This document shows positions 1 through 7,417 of a stretch of 22,665 nucleotides of DNA, in pieces (positions within the stretch are counted from its first letter, which is position 1; every line of letters starts with the position of its first letter). The stretch is from Rhodospirillales bacterium (lineage in GTDB: Bacteria > Pseudomonadota > Alphaproteobacteria > Rhodospirillales > JABHCV01): positions 1-22,665 of the forward strand of contig JADHSW010000017.1 of the NCBI GenBank assembly GCA_016776705.1, given 5' to 3'. The notes beneath the pieces are model-generated. The model ran no database searches, had not been told where the DNA came from, and worked only from the letters and a program-made list of their open reading frames with translations. The translations under genes and the position numbers were made by a program.

Positions 1-590
1 CGACGCGCCCTACACCCCAGTTCCATGCAATCGGCGCCATCGTTACTGGCAAGGTAACGCACACATGCCGGCACGTCATAACCAGAAGTTTTGAATGCAT
101 TGACGGGACAGGTGTCAAGACAGGGTTGGTCGGTGCAATCATCACATGCTCTGGGCCGGTTGTCTGGCGGGGGCAAATCAAAGTGTTCGACAAATGCCAG
201 GCCGCCACGGTAGCCATGCCAAAGTCCGTAGTCAGGATGGATAAACATTCCCAGCGGCGAAGCTTGACAGGGTTCCGCCTGCTGCGCCCATCTTTGAAAA
301 GGCAGGTACGGTTTTTGAAAAGGGTACACCGCCTTTGCTGAAAATGAGAGGGCCAGTGGTTCGAGAACATCACGAGACCAGTCATCGATCAACGTGACGG
401 CCGGATCGCGGGCGACATTAAAAGCCTCCCACATGGATGGCCCGGCGTTTCCAGCAAGAACGAGTGTCATGGCAGGTTGTGCAGGGCCAACATCCGGCAC
501 ACCGTCTTCGGGCCGGGGGTGGAAGGCCCCGCGTGGTGTAAGCCCCACGCCCAGCAAGGCTTCATTTACCCTCGCGAGTGTCAGGGACAT
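1..590 (-). CDS. 4Fe-4S ferredoxin-type protein, C-terminus cut by window edge
   Basis: This reading frame is open from the ATG at 590 to the left edge (196 codons), so the stop lies outside the window. I see an N-terminal region of about 145 residues without recognised motifs. A classical cluster motif follows, CDDCTDQPCLDTCP, with Cys149, Cys152, Cys157 and Cys161. Further cysteines (176, 188, 193; DCMELGCRAR) look like the start of a second cluster, as in double-cluster proteins of the QueG type. No signal peptide is evident. The start is one base after the GntR stop, so translation is probably coupled and the gene is the last visible member of the panB-like/gntR operon. A redox role, perhaps reductive activation of a corrinoid or flavin partner, is inference from context only. 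The cluster call is firm; the precise family is not. Confidence 0.8.
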   Translation of the reverse strand, partial: MSLTLARVNEALLGVGLTPRGAFHPRPEDGVPDVGPAQPAMTLVLAGNAGPSMWEAFNVARDPAVTLIDDWSRDVLEPLALSFSAKAVYPFQKPYLPFQRWAQQAEPCQASPLGMFIHPDYGLWHGYRGGLAFVEHFDLPPPDNRPRACDDCTDQPCLDTCPVNAFKTSGYDVPACVRYLASNDGADCMELGCRAR

Positions 591-591
591 G

Positions 592-1281
592 CTAACGCAC
601 CAGTACGGTGTTTACTGTAGAGCGGGTGAACGTCTCAACATAGTCGATAAGTCGGTCGGACGCTTCAGCAGCCCCTTCCGTATCGCCTTCGGCAATGCAG
701 CGCGCAACCGCCGCATGCAATCGAGCGCAATGAGGCAGGTCGGCGGTTTCCTTATAGTGGACGTACCAGAAACGCCGGGACAGGGAATTCATCAAACCAA
801 TGGCCCTAATGGCATATTCGTTATGGGCGGCGGTAGCGACCAATTCATTATAGGCGTTGTCAAAACGCAAAAATTCAACTTCATCATTATCGAGTGCCGC
901 CTGATCCATGCCGGCAGCTATTTCGAGGAAAGCCTGTCGTTCTTCCTCGGTTGCGCGCACTGATCCTGCCCGCGCCATCAAGCTGTCCAATTCGCGGCGA
1001 ACCTCAAGCACCAGCAACTGTTTGCCTGGATTGATCTCGGACACCAAAATACCCTTGCGCGGCAGAATAACGACCAGCCCCTCACGAGCTAACCGCTGCA
1101 AGGCTTCGCGAATTGGCGTACGGCCGATTTTCAACTGTTCCGAAAGAGCCGTTTCCGACAACACTTCCCCCGGACGCAAACGCAACGTCACAATACGCTC
1201 TTCCAGTTCCCGATATGCTTTGTCCGTAAGACTGCCGGACTTGTCATGGGGTACTTTAATTTGTGGGGATTTAGGGGACAT
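592..1281 (-). CDS. GntR-family transcriptional regulator, FadR/FCD subfamily
   Basis: This is a 229-residue DNA-binding regulator of usual FCD-family length. An N-terminal winged helix-turn-helix (about residues 17-85) contains SETALSEQLKIGRTPIREAL, the typical GntR recognition-helix segment, followed by the wing PRKGILVSEI. The C-terminal helical FCD domain (about 92-215) carries the Asp and His positions usual for metal or ligand binding (FDNAYNELVATAAHN, HCARLHAAVARCIAEGD). It starts 35 bases after the PanB-like gene, and its stop is one base from the next ATG, so the three genes probably form one operon. The ribosome-binding site is weak (GAAAG). Such regulators normally sense a carboxylate substrate and control adjacent genes; here the obvious targets are this operon and the divergent methyltransferase/DehI pair. 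The ligand cannot be told from sequence. Confidence 0.93.
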   Translation of the reverse strand: MSPKSPQIKVPHDKSGSLTDKAYRELEERIVTLRLRPGEVLSETALSEQLKIGRTPIREALQRLAREGLVVILPRKGILVSEINPGKQLLVLEVRRELDSLMARAGSVRATEEERQAFLEIAAGMDQAALDNDEVEFLRFDNAYNELVATAAHNEYAIRAIGLMNSLSRRFWYVHYKETADLPHCARLHAAVARCIAEGDTEGAAEASDRLIDYVETFTRSTVNTVLVR

Positions 1282-1295
1282 TCGTTTCTTTCATT

Positions 1296-1310
1296 CAGTT
1301 GCTACAACTG
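1296..1310. promoter_or_regulatory. Palindrome upstream of gntR, candidate operator
   Basis: CAGTTG-CTA-CAACTG is a perfect 6-bp inverted repeat with a 3-bp spacer, sitting between the PanB-like stop and the GntR start. Its size suits a dimeric GntR protein, but it does not match the usual FadR-type core exactly and I found no second full copy at the divergent promoter. It is a weak autoregulatory candidate. Confidence 0.3.
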
Positions 1311-1316
1311 GGGTTC

Positions 1317-2189
1317 TTATATCTGCTTTCGCTTTTCTACTAAAGTTGCAAATTCCTCAAAAATCTTATCATCGACACCATAGGTATGGTCATCATCAGG
1401 GAAGGTTCCTTCCTTGACCTCCTTGACATATTGCTGGATACCACTGACGGCGACCTCTGTTAATTTTGCGTAGCGTTTGGTGAACTTGGGTTTGAAATCC
1501 GTGAATACTCCCAGCAGGTCATAACCGAGCAAAATTTGACCGTCAGTGCCAACACCGGCGCCTATGCCGATAGTCGGTATTTCAAGCTGTTCGGAAATAA
1601 GCCTGGCAATTTTCCCGGGCACGGCCTCGAATTCCAGCATAAAACAACCGGCATCCTGTATAGCCAAGGCGTCTTCGAGAATTTTCATCGCCGCTTCAGA
1701 TGTTTTTCCCTGAATTTTGAACCCACCGAACATGGCGACCGTATGCGGAGTCAACCCGATGTGGGATGCGGTGGGGATACCGGCATTGACCAATGCACGC
1801 AGGATATGCGCCTGACCTTTGCCACCCTGGGGTTTCACGGCATCACAACCCGCATCCTGCATAAAGCGAGTGGCATTGGTCAGGGCGCGATCAACCGTAT
1901 TATAGCTCTGATAAGGCATACACCCCAAAACGAAGGTATTGGGAGCGCCGCGCCGAACGGCCTGGCTATGCATTACCATCATATCCATGGTTGCCGGTAT
2001 GGTGTTGGGGTGACCGTGGGCGATCATCGCCAGACTGTCGCCTACCACGGCAACATCAATACCCGCCATCTCGCCCCATTGCGCAGATGTGTAATCAGGC
2101 ACGGACATATAGACCATCTTCTCGCCGGTAGTTTTGGATTCGCGGATTTCAGTTATCGTGCGCTTTTTGCGCGCCGGTGCGTCGGTCAC
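1317..2189 (-). CDS. PanB-like protein (ketopantoate hydroxymethyltransferase family) with altered metal site
   Basis: This is a 290-residue TIM-barrel protein of the PanB / PEP mutase-isocitrate lyase superfamily. I chose the GTG at 2189 because AGGAG lies seven bases upstream; the frame stays open to 2327 but has no comparable site there. Family landmarks are VVGDSLAMI, SHIGLTPHTV, EAVP and PTIGIGAGVGTDGQILLG. Compared with E. coli PanB (recalled from memory), Asp45 (here 51), Lys112 (119), His136 (143) and Glu181 (188) are kept. The metal ligands Asp84 and Glu114 are replaced by Cys90 (LGCMPY) and Gln121 (VKPQGG). True PanB uses 5,10-methylene-THF to hydroxymethylate 2-oxoisovalerate. Loss of two Mg ligands and the location in a catabolic operon with a GntR regulator argue for a different 2-oxoacid or C1 reaction. 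No panC is nearby. Confidence 0.85.
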   Translation of the reverse strand: MTDAPARKKRTITEIRESKTTGEKMVYMSVPDYTSAQWGEMAGIDVAVVGDSLAMIAHGHPNTIPATMDMMVMHSQAVRRGAPNTFVLGCMPYQSYNTVDRALTNATRFMQDAGCDAVKPQGGKGQAHILRALVNAGIPTASHIGLTPHTVAMFGGFKIQGKTSEAAMKILEDALAIQDAGCFMLEFEAVPGKIARLISEQLEIPTIGIGAGVGTDGQILLGYDLLGVFTDFKPKFTKRYAKLTEVAVSGIQQYVKEVKEGTFPDDDHTYGVDDKIFEEFATLVEKRKQI

Positions 2190-2389
2190 GGTATTTCTCC
2201 TGAAACAACTCGCCAAGACAATCTGATGTTCATGTGATATATTAGAGGTAGAGTTTAGAACCGATATAGACAAAGGGTCAAGGGGCGCAACTTTACAAAC
2301 CTTTAAGGGCGACTCAAAAAACTCCATAAAAGCGGTTTCAGTTTACTCAGTATTATTTTGTGATTTTTTTTGGTTCAGGGAATTTTACC
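2190..2389. promoter_or_regulatory. Divergent intergenic region between panB-like and mtaA-like genes
   Basis: This is a 200-bp AT-rich gap between two genes reading away from each other, so it must hold promoters in both directions. The PanB-like ribosome-binding site (AGGAG) is at the left end and CAGGGAA for the methyltransferase at the right end. I could not identify convincing -35/-10 pairs or a strong palindrome. Confidence 0.5.
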
Positions 2390-3403
2390 ATGACGCCGCG
2401 CCAACGATTTCTTGCAGCACTCAACGGGGAGCCAGTGGATCGTCCAGCTGTCGCCAATCCAACATCGATCGTCACTTCCGACCTGCAGGAAAAACTCGGA
2501 ATCCGTTTCCCGGATGCCCATCATAATGCTGAACAAATGGCACAACTGGCCATGGCCGGACATACCTTGCTTAGCTATGACGTCGTCTTTCCTGTATTCG
2601 CCGGTGGCACCCACGAAGCCGAGGCACTGGGCGTCCCCGTTCGCTGGGGCGACCAGGGCCATATGCCAGCTTGCGAAAAATCGATTTGGAAAACAGCAGA
2701 CGACATCTTTATCCCCGATGACTTTCTTGATCATCATGCGATTGCCACGCCCGTCGAAGCCATACGCATCCTGAAACGCATGGTCGGCGATGAGGTCGCC
2801 ATCATTGGCAAGGTCTACGGCCCGTGGTCAATGGCCTATCATTGTTTTGGCCTCAGCCATTTTCTGAAAATGACTATAAAGGACCCTGATATGGTCACTG
2901 CAATATTGCATGGCCTAAAGGAAGTCGCCATTCGTTTCGGCCGAGCCCAGGTGGAAGCTGGCGCTGACGCACTATGCTATGGCGCTCACATCACCGGCGA
3001 CCTGATCCGCCCCGAATCCTACCCTCAGTTTCTGGAAGCCATAGACAAAGAAATGGAAGCAGCCATCGGAGCACCCTTGATCTTCCATTGTTGCGGACGC
3101 ACCATGGATCGCATCGAATATTTCAATGCCAACGGCCAAACGGCTTTCCACTTTGAAAGCCAGAACGATCCCGTGGAAATGAAAGCCAGGGCAAAAATGA
3201 TTTTGGTTGGAAACATCAATAATCCCAATACGATTCTTGCAGGCACCCCCGAAGATGTGCGACGCGAGGTCTTTCGGGTTCTGGACGCCGGTGTCGATAT
3301 CATCGCCCCGGAATGCGCCATTCCCCTGGATGCCCCAATGGCGAACGTCAAGGCGGTTGCCGATGCGGTGAAGGAATATGCCCAACGGACGGTTCAAGCC
3401 TGA
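2390..3403 (+). CDS. MtaA/CmuA-type methyltransferase (uroporphyrinogen decarboxylase superfamily)
   Basis: This is a 337-residue cytoplasmic enzyme of the UroD/MtaA superfamily. The ATG at 2390 is preferred (CAGGGAA upstream, and the family-typical start MTPRQRFLAALNGEPVDRP) over an in-frame GTG at 2360. The MtaA zinc signature H-x-C...C is present: FHCCGRT around residue 246 and APECAIPLDAP near residue 315, the three expected ligands. Members move methyl groups between a corrinoid protein and a thiol or pterin (MtaA and MtbA to coenzyme M, CmuA in chloromethane use). No corrinoid-binding protein or coenzyme M gene lies in the window, so the partner must be elsewhere. The zinc motif argues against heme-pathway HemE. 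The gene is followed after 43 bases by the DehI-like gene, probably in one transcript. Confidence 0.87.
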   Translation: MTPRQRFLAALNGEPVDRPAVANPTSIVTSDLQEKLGIRFPDAHHNAEQMAQLAMAGHTLLSYDVVFPVFAGGTHEAEALGVPVRWGDQGHMPACEKSIWKTADDIFIPDDFLDHHAIATPVEAIRILKRMVGDEVAIIGKVYGPWSMAYHCFGLSHFLKMTIKDPDMVTAILHGLKEVAIRFGRAQVEAGADALCYGAHITGDLIRPESYPQFLEAIDKEMEAAIGAPLIFHCCGRTMDRIEYFNANGQTAFHFESQNDPVEMKARAKMILVGNINNPNTILAGTPEDVRREVFRVLDAGVDIIAPECAIPLDAPMANVKAVADAVKEYAQRTVQA

Positions 3404-3446
3404 TTTTTGCCATTTACATAAAACAACTTCCCAAAGAGGTTCTCCC

Positions 3447-4331
3447 ATGTCCCGTATCAAACGCCTGCGTCCCGACCCCATCCCGGTAATTAATCCACTT
3501 CCCGAATATCTTGCCACAGGCCAGCGCCTTGACTGGTATCTGGACACTCAGCGGGTTCTTCAAGTGCCGTGGATGGGGGTTGTGACTATGGCCTACTCCC
3601 ACTATCCGACCTTTTTTGGTGAGTTGTGGCGGGGCATAAGGCCCCTGTGCGAAAGTCGCCTTTTCGTGGAATCCTCGCTGGAATTGCGTAAATACGTCGA
3701 GGCGCGCACCGCCGAATTAGCCCCAAGTTCTCTCGTTAGACAATTGACGGATCTGGGTTACGCAGCCCGCGAAATTGACAACATCACTCAGATGAATACC
3801 GTGTTTTCTCACGGCAATCAGCCTTATGTGTTGATCGCCGCAATTGTTCGACACCTGCTGGAAGTCGGCGATATGGACGGTGAAACGCACGCACAAAAGT
3901 ATGAGGGGCGGCACGCCCCAGATTATCAGGTGCCGTTCCTTTTGATGGAAGCCCACCATGCGGATAATCCGACAAGAGCCCTCTATAAGGACATTGAGGC
4001 AACCCTCAACCTGCCGTTCGTCAATACGGATTACCGGGCTTTTGCCCGCTGGCCGAGCTACTTCGAGCTGGCATGGAATGACCTGCGTCTGAAAGCGGGA
4101 AAACAAGATCACGAAGCCATCTGCCAGGCATGCCATGACCGGGTAGCCGAGTTGGCGGCTGAAGGATTACCTAATCCAGGCGGACTATCATCTGATGCCT
4201 TACGCAAAGCCGCCGAAGCAGACGCCAGTCTGGAAGAAGTGACTCAAGTGTGCCGACTTTTCCAGTGGCTATTACCCGGCCTGATCACCAACATCGCCTA
4301 TTTTCGACATCAGTTAAATGCCGTTAAATGA
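3447..4331 (+). CDS. DehI-family protein (group I 2-haloacid dehalogenase fold)
   Basis: This is a 294-residue protein, close to the usual DehI length of about 295. The ATG at 3447 follows AAAGAGG with good spacing; the frame is open to 3378, but that would overlap the upstream gene. The landmark segment FVNTDYRAFARWPSYFELAW (residues 191-210) matches the part of group I haloacid dehalogenases that holds the catalytic Asp, here Asp195. DehI enzymes hydrolyse D- and L-2-haloacids through Asp-activated water and consist of two related halves. DLGYAAREIDNITQMNTVF in the first half would be the paired segment. Many family members are uncharacterised, so dehalogenation is known for the family but only inferred here. 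Pairing with an MtaA-type methyltransferase is unusual. No signal peptide was seen. Confidence 0.78.
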   Translation: MSRIKRLRPDPIPVINPLPEYLATGQRLDWYLDTQRVLQVPWMGVVTMAYSHYPTFFGELWRGIRPLCESRLFVESSLELRKYVEARTAELAPSSLVRQLTDLGYAAREIDNITQMNTVFSHGNQPYVLIAAIVRHLLEVGDMDGETHAQKYEGRHAPDYQVPFLLMEAHHADNPTRALYKDIEATLNLPFVNTDYRAFARWPSYFELAWNDLRLKAGKQDHEAICQACHDRVAELAAEGLPNPGGLSSDALRKAAEADASLEEVTQVCRLFQWLLPGLITNIAYFRHQLNAVK

Positions 4332-4336
4332 TGTGA

Positions 4337-4357
4337 AATTCTTTACGGGCAAGAATT
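4337..4357. terminator. Weak bidirectional terminator-like hairpin
   Basis: AATTCTT, a 7-base loop and AAGAATT form a perfect 7-bp AT-rich stem between two convergent genes (stops at 4331 and 4356). It is followed by AATTTT on the plus strand. Position and T-rich tail fit a terminator, but the stem is weak. Confidence 0.35.
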
Positions 4358-5273
4358 AATTTTCCAACGAAAATGCCCGCCCTTGTTGATGCATTTTGAT
4401 TTCCCCATCCATCGCCGCATTTATCCATTTTGATGCTTTGGACAAATTACCGAATGTGAAAATGTGTGCTCCCTGGATTTTACTCTGTGTCGTCGCAGCC
4501 TTGTGCCTGGCAAGGCCGGTAACGACTCGGTCCGACGTACGCACGGATTTTGACTCGATAAGACCACCAGCTAGTCGGGACATCATTCGCAGGGAATCAC
4601 CAACCTTGCATTTAGCCGCAATTTTGATCAGTGGCCCAAGCGCCATTGGACCTGCTATACCTGCGCAAATAGGCAACTGGTTTCCGGCGGCGTTGATTTG
4701 TTCTTCCCAGGCAATGATCGCGGCGGCATCGAAACAAAACTGGGTAAGAATATAAAAGTCTGCATCTGACTGTCGAGCGAAGGCGTTTTTTTTCATCAGC
4801 GCATGGCTCAATTCCGTCTTGCTGATGTCAGGAGTTCCTTCAGGATGCCCTGCGACCCCAATGCGTTTGATTCCGTACTTTTCGAACAGGCCCGTTTCCA
4901 GAAGTTGCATTGAACTGTGATAATCGCCAACAGGCACCGAGACGTCCCCGGCAAGAACAAGAACCTCTTCTACTGCGGCCTTCTCGCACACTGAATTGAG
5001 ATAGTCTTCAAAGGCGAACGCAACGGGTATGTTGCGCGCCGTGAAATGGGGAACGACGCGAAAGCCATTCTCGTGGAGCCTTATCGCCGTCTTCACTACA
5101 TCCCGGTAATCGCCACCGGGAAGAAGCCCGATGAAAACCGTTGTTTCAGGCCTTAAGTATTCACGGAAGTCACCAATTCTTTCAGCCGCATCTGGTGTAA
5201 TAGAGATCGATACGCCCTGCATAAAGTCAACGATCTGCTGTTTAATTTTTACCTCGTCAATTTCTACAAGCAA
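4356..5273 (-). CDS. MetF-like methylenetetrahydrofolate reductase family protein
   Basis: This is a TIM-barrel protein of the MetF family, 305 residues from the TTG at 5273, which has GAGG five bases upstream, inside the preceding stop region. An ATG at 5345 would lengthen it but overlap the EamA gene by 65 bases. Family features are VVPHFTARNIP (72-82), VLVLAGD (104-110, FAD-site Asp110), VAGHPEGTP (140-148) and ILTQFCFD (175-182). At the N-terminus SISITP occupies the place of E. coli SFEFFP, so the catalytic Glu28 appears to be Ser24. MetF interconverts 5,10-methylene-THF and 5-methyl-THF using FAD. In this operon it could oxidise methyl-THF or handle folate-bound carbon from the GcvT-like enzyme. 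It is the last gene of the minus-strand unit. Confidence 0.82.
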   Translation of the reverse strand: MLVEIDEVKIKQQIVDFMQGVSISITPDAAERIGDFREYLRPETTVFIGLLPGGDYRDVVKTAIRLHENGFRVVPHFTARNIPVAFAFEDYLNSVCEKAAVEEVLVLAGDVSVPVGDYHSSMQLLETGLFEKYGIKRIGVAGHPEGTPDISKTELSHALMKKNAFARQSDADFYILTQFCFDAAAIIAWEEQINAAGNQLPICAGIAGPMALGPLIKIAAKCKVGDSLRMMSRLAGGLIESKSVRTSDRVVTGLARHKAATTQSKIQGAHIFTFGNLSKASKWINAAMDGEIKMHQQGRAFSLEN

Positions 5274-5280
5274 AATCGCC

Positions 5281-6192
5281 TCACGCCCTGTTGGGAAGAA
5301 AGCGACGGGCCAAGGGAGGGACAAATACTTCCATAAGTCCTGCAAGGGTTATCAAAATGATTCCGATAATTTCACGCATACCAAACGGTTCGTCCGCCCA
5401 TATGGCGGCACTGGCGGCCCCGACGCTGATTTCTGTCATATAAAGCAAACCTGCGACACCCGGATTCAGATGAGGTGTCCCCCACATAACCGCAAAAACG
5501 CCGGGCATGACTACAATCACCATGACAGGTATCAACCAGGGCAACGTTTCAATCAACATGCCCATATCCGGAGTTGTAATTGCAGTGCTTAAGGGGATGA
5601 ACAACGCAACCACGGCTGCCACGCTTCCCCAAAGAAAGTACACGGTTGTAATTTCAACTGCGCTGCTTCCTTCATCATCGCGCATAAGGACCATTCCTAT
5701 GGCCCAGACGAACCCGGAAGCAAGACCCATCCAGTCGCCAATATTTTTAGGCCATGGAAACCCCAAATCAATGCCAAAAATTACCATCATTCCGGCGAAA
5801 CCGGTAAAGATGGCCAATGATCGAACAGGAGTTATTTCTTCCTTGAGGAATATGCGTGCCAGCAACGTGCCCCAGATTGGCGTCAGATAAAAAAGCAACA
5901 TCGCCCGGACGACTTCGGTATACAGGAAGGCGTCAGAGTAGAGAACCATCGCTATGCCACTGAAGACACCAATCAAATGGAGCCTGATGCCACCACGAAC
6001 AAGGTAGCGCCACCGGTACATGATTACCGGAGCAAGGATGATTAAGGGTAAAACAAAAAACGTTGCAGTCGCCCATGAACCGGTGATCCCGGCCAAATCC
6101 AGTGCTCGCAGAGGAAGCCAGAATACGCCCCAGATCATCCCCCCATAAGCGCAGGCGATCTTTGCCTTATTTTCAAAACTTAAGGAGCCCAT
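5281..6192 (-). CDS. EamA/DMT-superfamily permease
   Basis: This is a 303-residue inner-membrane protein with about ten hydrophobic segments in two similar halves, the usual DMT layout. Examples are WATATFFVLPLIILAPVIMY, AMLLFYLTPIWGTLLARIFL with the family-typical FLKEE turn, and GVAGLLYMTEISVGAASAA. The second EamA repeat begins near residue 150 (GDWMGLASGFVWAIGMVLM). Family members are mostly exporters of metabolites or amino acids. The substrate here is unknown; export or uptake of a methylated amine or an intermediate would fit the operon. Only eight bases separate its stop from the TTG of the MetF-like gene. The start ATG has AGGGA about a dozen bases upstream. Confidence 0.88.
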   Translation of the reverse strand: MGSLSFENKAKIACAYGGMIWGVFWLPLRALDLAGITGSWATATFFVLPLIILAPVIMYRWRYLVRGGIRLHLIGVFSGIAMVLYSDAFLYTEVVRAMLLFYLTPIWGTLLARIFLKEEITPVRSLAIFTGFAGMMVIFGIDLGFPWPKNIGDWMGLASGFVWAIGMVLMRDDEGSSAVEITTVYFLWGSVAAVVALFIPLSTAITTPDMGMLIETLPWLIPVMVIVVMPGVFAVMWGTPHLNPGVAGLLYMTEISVGAASAAIWADEPFGMREIIGIILITLAGLMEVFVPPLARRFLPNRA

Positions 6193-6222
6193 TCAGAAAA
6201 CGTATCCCTGGAAGAAAGCGCC

Positions 6223-6244
6223 CTCCCCTGACTTAAATGGGGAG
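6223..6244 (-). terminator. Small hairpin between gcvT-like and eamA genes
   Basis: CTCCCC and GGGGAG form a 6-bp GC-rich stem with a 10-base loop, 24 bases after the GcvT-like stop. There is no clear T-run afterwards on the minus strand, so partial termination or 3'-end protection is more likely than full termination. Confidence 0.3.
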
Positions 6245-6267
6245 AACGCTAAAAGAAGTTATCTGAT

Positions 6268-7386
6268 TTACGAATGGGTCCGTGTTTTTTCAGGATCATA
6301 GAACGGTACACTTGAGACTGTTGCCGTCGTTTCCATACCATCACCCTTAAGCTGAAGTTTGGTGCCCGGGGCTGCCGCTTCTGGTTTCAGATGTACAAGG
6401 GCAAGTGATTTATTCATACGATGCGACCATACAGGGCCGTTGACGACGCCGACTTCCTTGCCGTCAAGCCATAGTGTCTCTCCACCGACAAGGGCATCAT
6501 CGTGATCGGCCACGATGCCCCCGAACCTGATTTTTTCCTGCCCCCTGGCAGCGGCGCAGGCATCCTTGCCACGGTAAGTGCCATTCTTGGAAATGGCCCA
6601 GTCAAGGCCGACTTCCCAGGGTGTGTTGTCCTGGGTCATATCATAAGGGAAAAACAGCAACGCCGCTTCGACGCGAATTTTATCCAGGCAGGAAAAACTG
6701 CAGGGCATGATGCCTTCTGACTTTCCATTTTCAAGGATTTTTTCCCAGATATCGACAATTTCGGCTGCCCTGGCAAAAATTTCGTACCCTCTTTCACCGG
6801 AATATCCGGTGCGTGATATTGTGCAGGCATTGCCGAACAGGGTCGTATCCTGATGATGGAAGTATGCCAGGCTTGGCAGATCAAAGGGCGTGTGTTGATT
6901 AAGGAACGTAACGGCCTTCGGTCCCTGCAGCGAGATATCGAACAGATTATCATCCAGTGTGATGGAGACATTTTTTCCTTCAGCCGATTCGTGCAAGCGT
7001 TCCATACTTTCGCCGCTACCGTGCACAACCATGAAACCATCATCACCATTATTGGCGATAATTGCGTCATCACAAATATGTCCATTGTCCAGAAGGATCG
7101 GACCGTATGCCGACTTGCCGGGGTATATTTTGGTCATGTCGCGGGTGATGATATCATCGACAACGGCCAAGGCGTCCGGTCCACTGACAATAACTTTTCG
7201 CAGACCTGAAACATCGAACAAACCTGCTGCTTCACGAACGGCGTCATGCTCGTCACAGGGGTCGGTGGCATAACTCCACGCCACTTCCATGCCATTCCAG
7301 TCATCCAGTCCAACGGCTTCACCTGAATTTGGCAGCGCCCCAAGTGCGATGTGGTGGTCTCTTAATGCTGATACCCGATTGCTCAT
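6268..7386 (-). CDS. GcvT/DmdA-like tetrahydrofolate-dependent aminomethyl- or methyltransferase
   Basis: This is a 372-residue protein of the glycine-cleavage T-protein family. The ATG at 7386 has a perfect AGGAGG five bases upstream, which overrides a longer open frame to 7437. Visible signatures are GLFDVSGL (55-62), LLDNGHICDDAII with the folate-site acidic pair (98-110), RTGYSGERGYEIF (192-204), CLDKIRVEAALLFF (233-246) and TPWEVGLDWAI (255-265). The C-terminal barrel ends near residue 365. GcvT transfers an aminomethyl carbon to THF, giving 5,10-methylene-THF; DmdA and related enzymes move methyl groups to THF. No other glycine-cleavage genes (gcvH, gcvP) are present. A role in capturing the one-carbon unit released by the upstream dehydrogenase is the best inference. 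It follows etfA by 31 bases. Confidence 0.87.
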   Translation of the reverse strand: MSNRVSALRDHHIALGALPNSGEAVGLDDWNGMEVAWSYATDPCDEHDAVREAAGLFDVSGLRKVIVSGPDALAVVDDIITRDMTKIYPGKSAYGPILLDNGHICDDAIIANNGDDGFMVVHGSGESMERLHESAEGKNVSITLDDNLFDISLQGPKAVTFLNQHTPFDLPSLAYFHHQDTTLFGNACTISRTGYSGERGYEIFARAAEIVDIWEKILENGKSEGIMPCSFSCLDKIRVEAALLFFPYDMTQDNTPWEVGLDWAISKNGTYRGKDACAAARGQEKIRFGGIVADHDDALVGGETLWLDGKEVGVVNGPVWSHRMNKSLALVHLKPEAAAPGTKLQLKGDGMETTATVSSVPFYDPEKTRTHS

Positions 7387-7417
7387 ATTTTCCTCCTGTT
7401 GATTTATCTGATTTCGT

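Noticed and set aside
394..963. Plus-strand open frame of 189 codons opposite gntR and the Fe-S gene
   Set aside because: It lies antisense to two genes with clear motifs, and its translation has no recognisable domain or plausible ribosome-binding site.
1536..2237. Plus-strand open frame of 233 codons opposite the PanB-like gene
   Set aside because: The minus strand has an unmistakable PanB-family protein; the antisense translation is low-complexity His/Arg/Gly-rich without family motifs.
2390..3403. Heme-pathway uroporphyrinogen decarboxylase (HemE)
   Set aside because: The H-x-C...C zinc motif and MtaA-style N-terminus, plus the catabolic context, favour a methyltransferase.
6268..7386. 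Glycine cleavage system T-protein of a complete gcv operon
   Set aside because: No gcvH or gcvP lies nearby and the gene sits among ETF and amine dehydrogenase genes, so a dedicated catabolic role is more likely.
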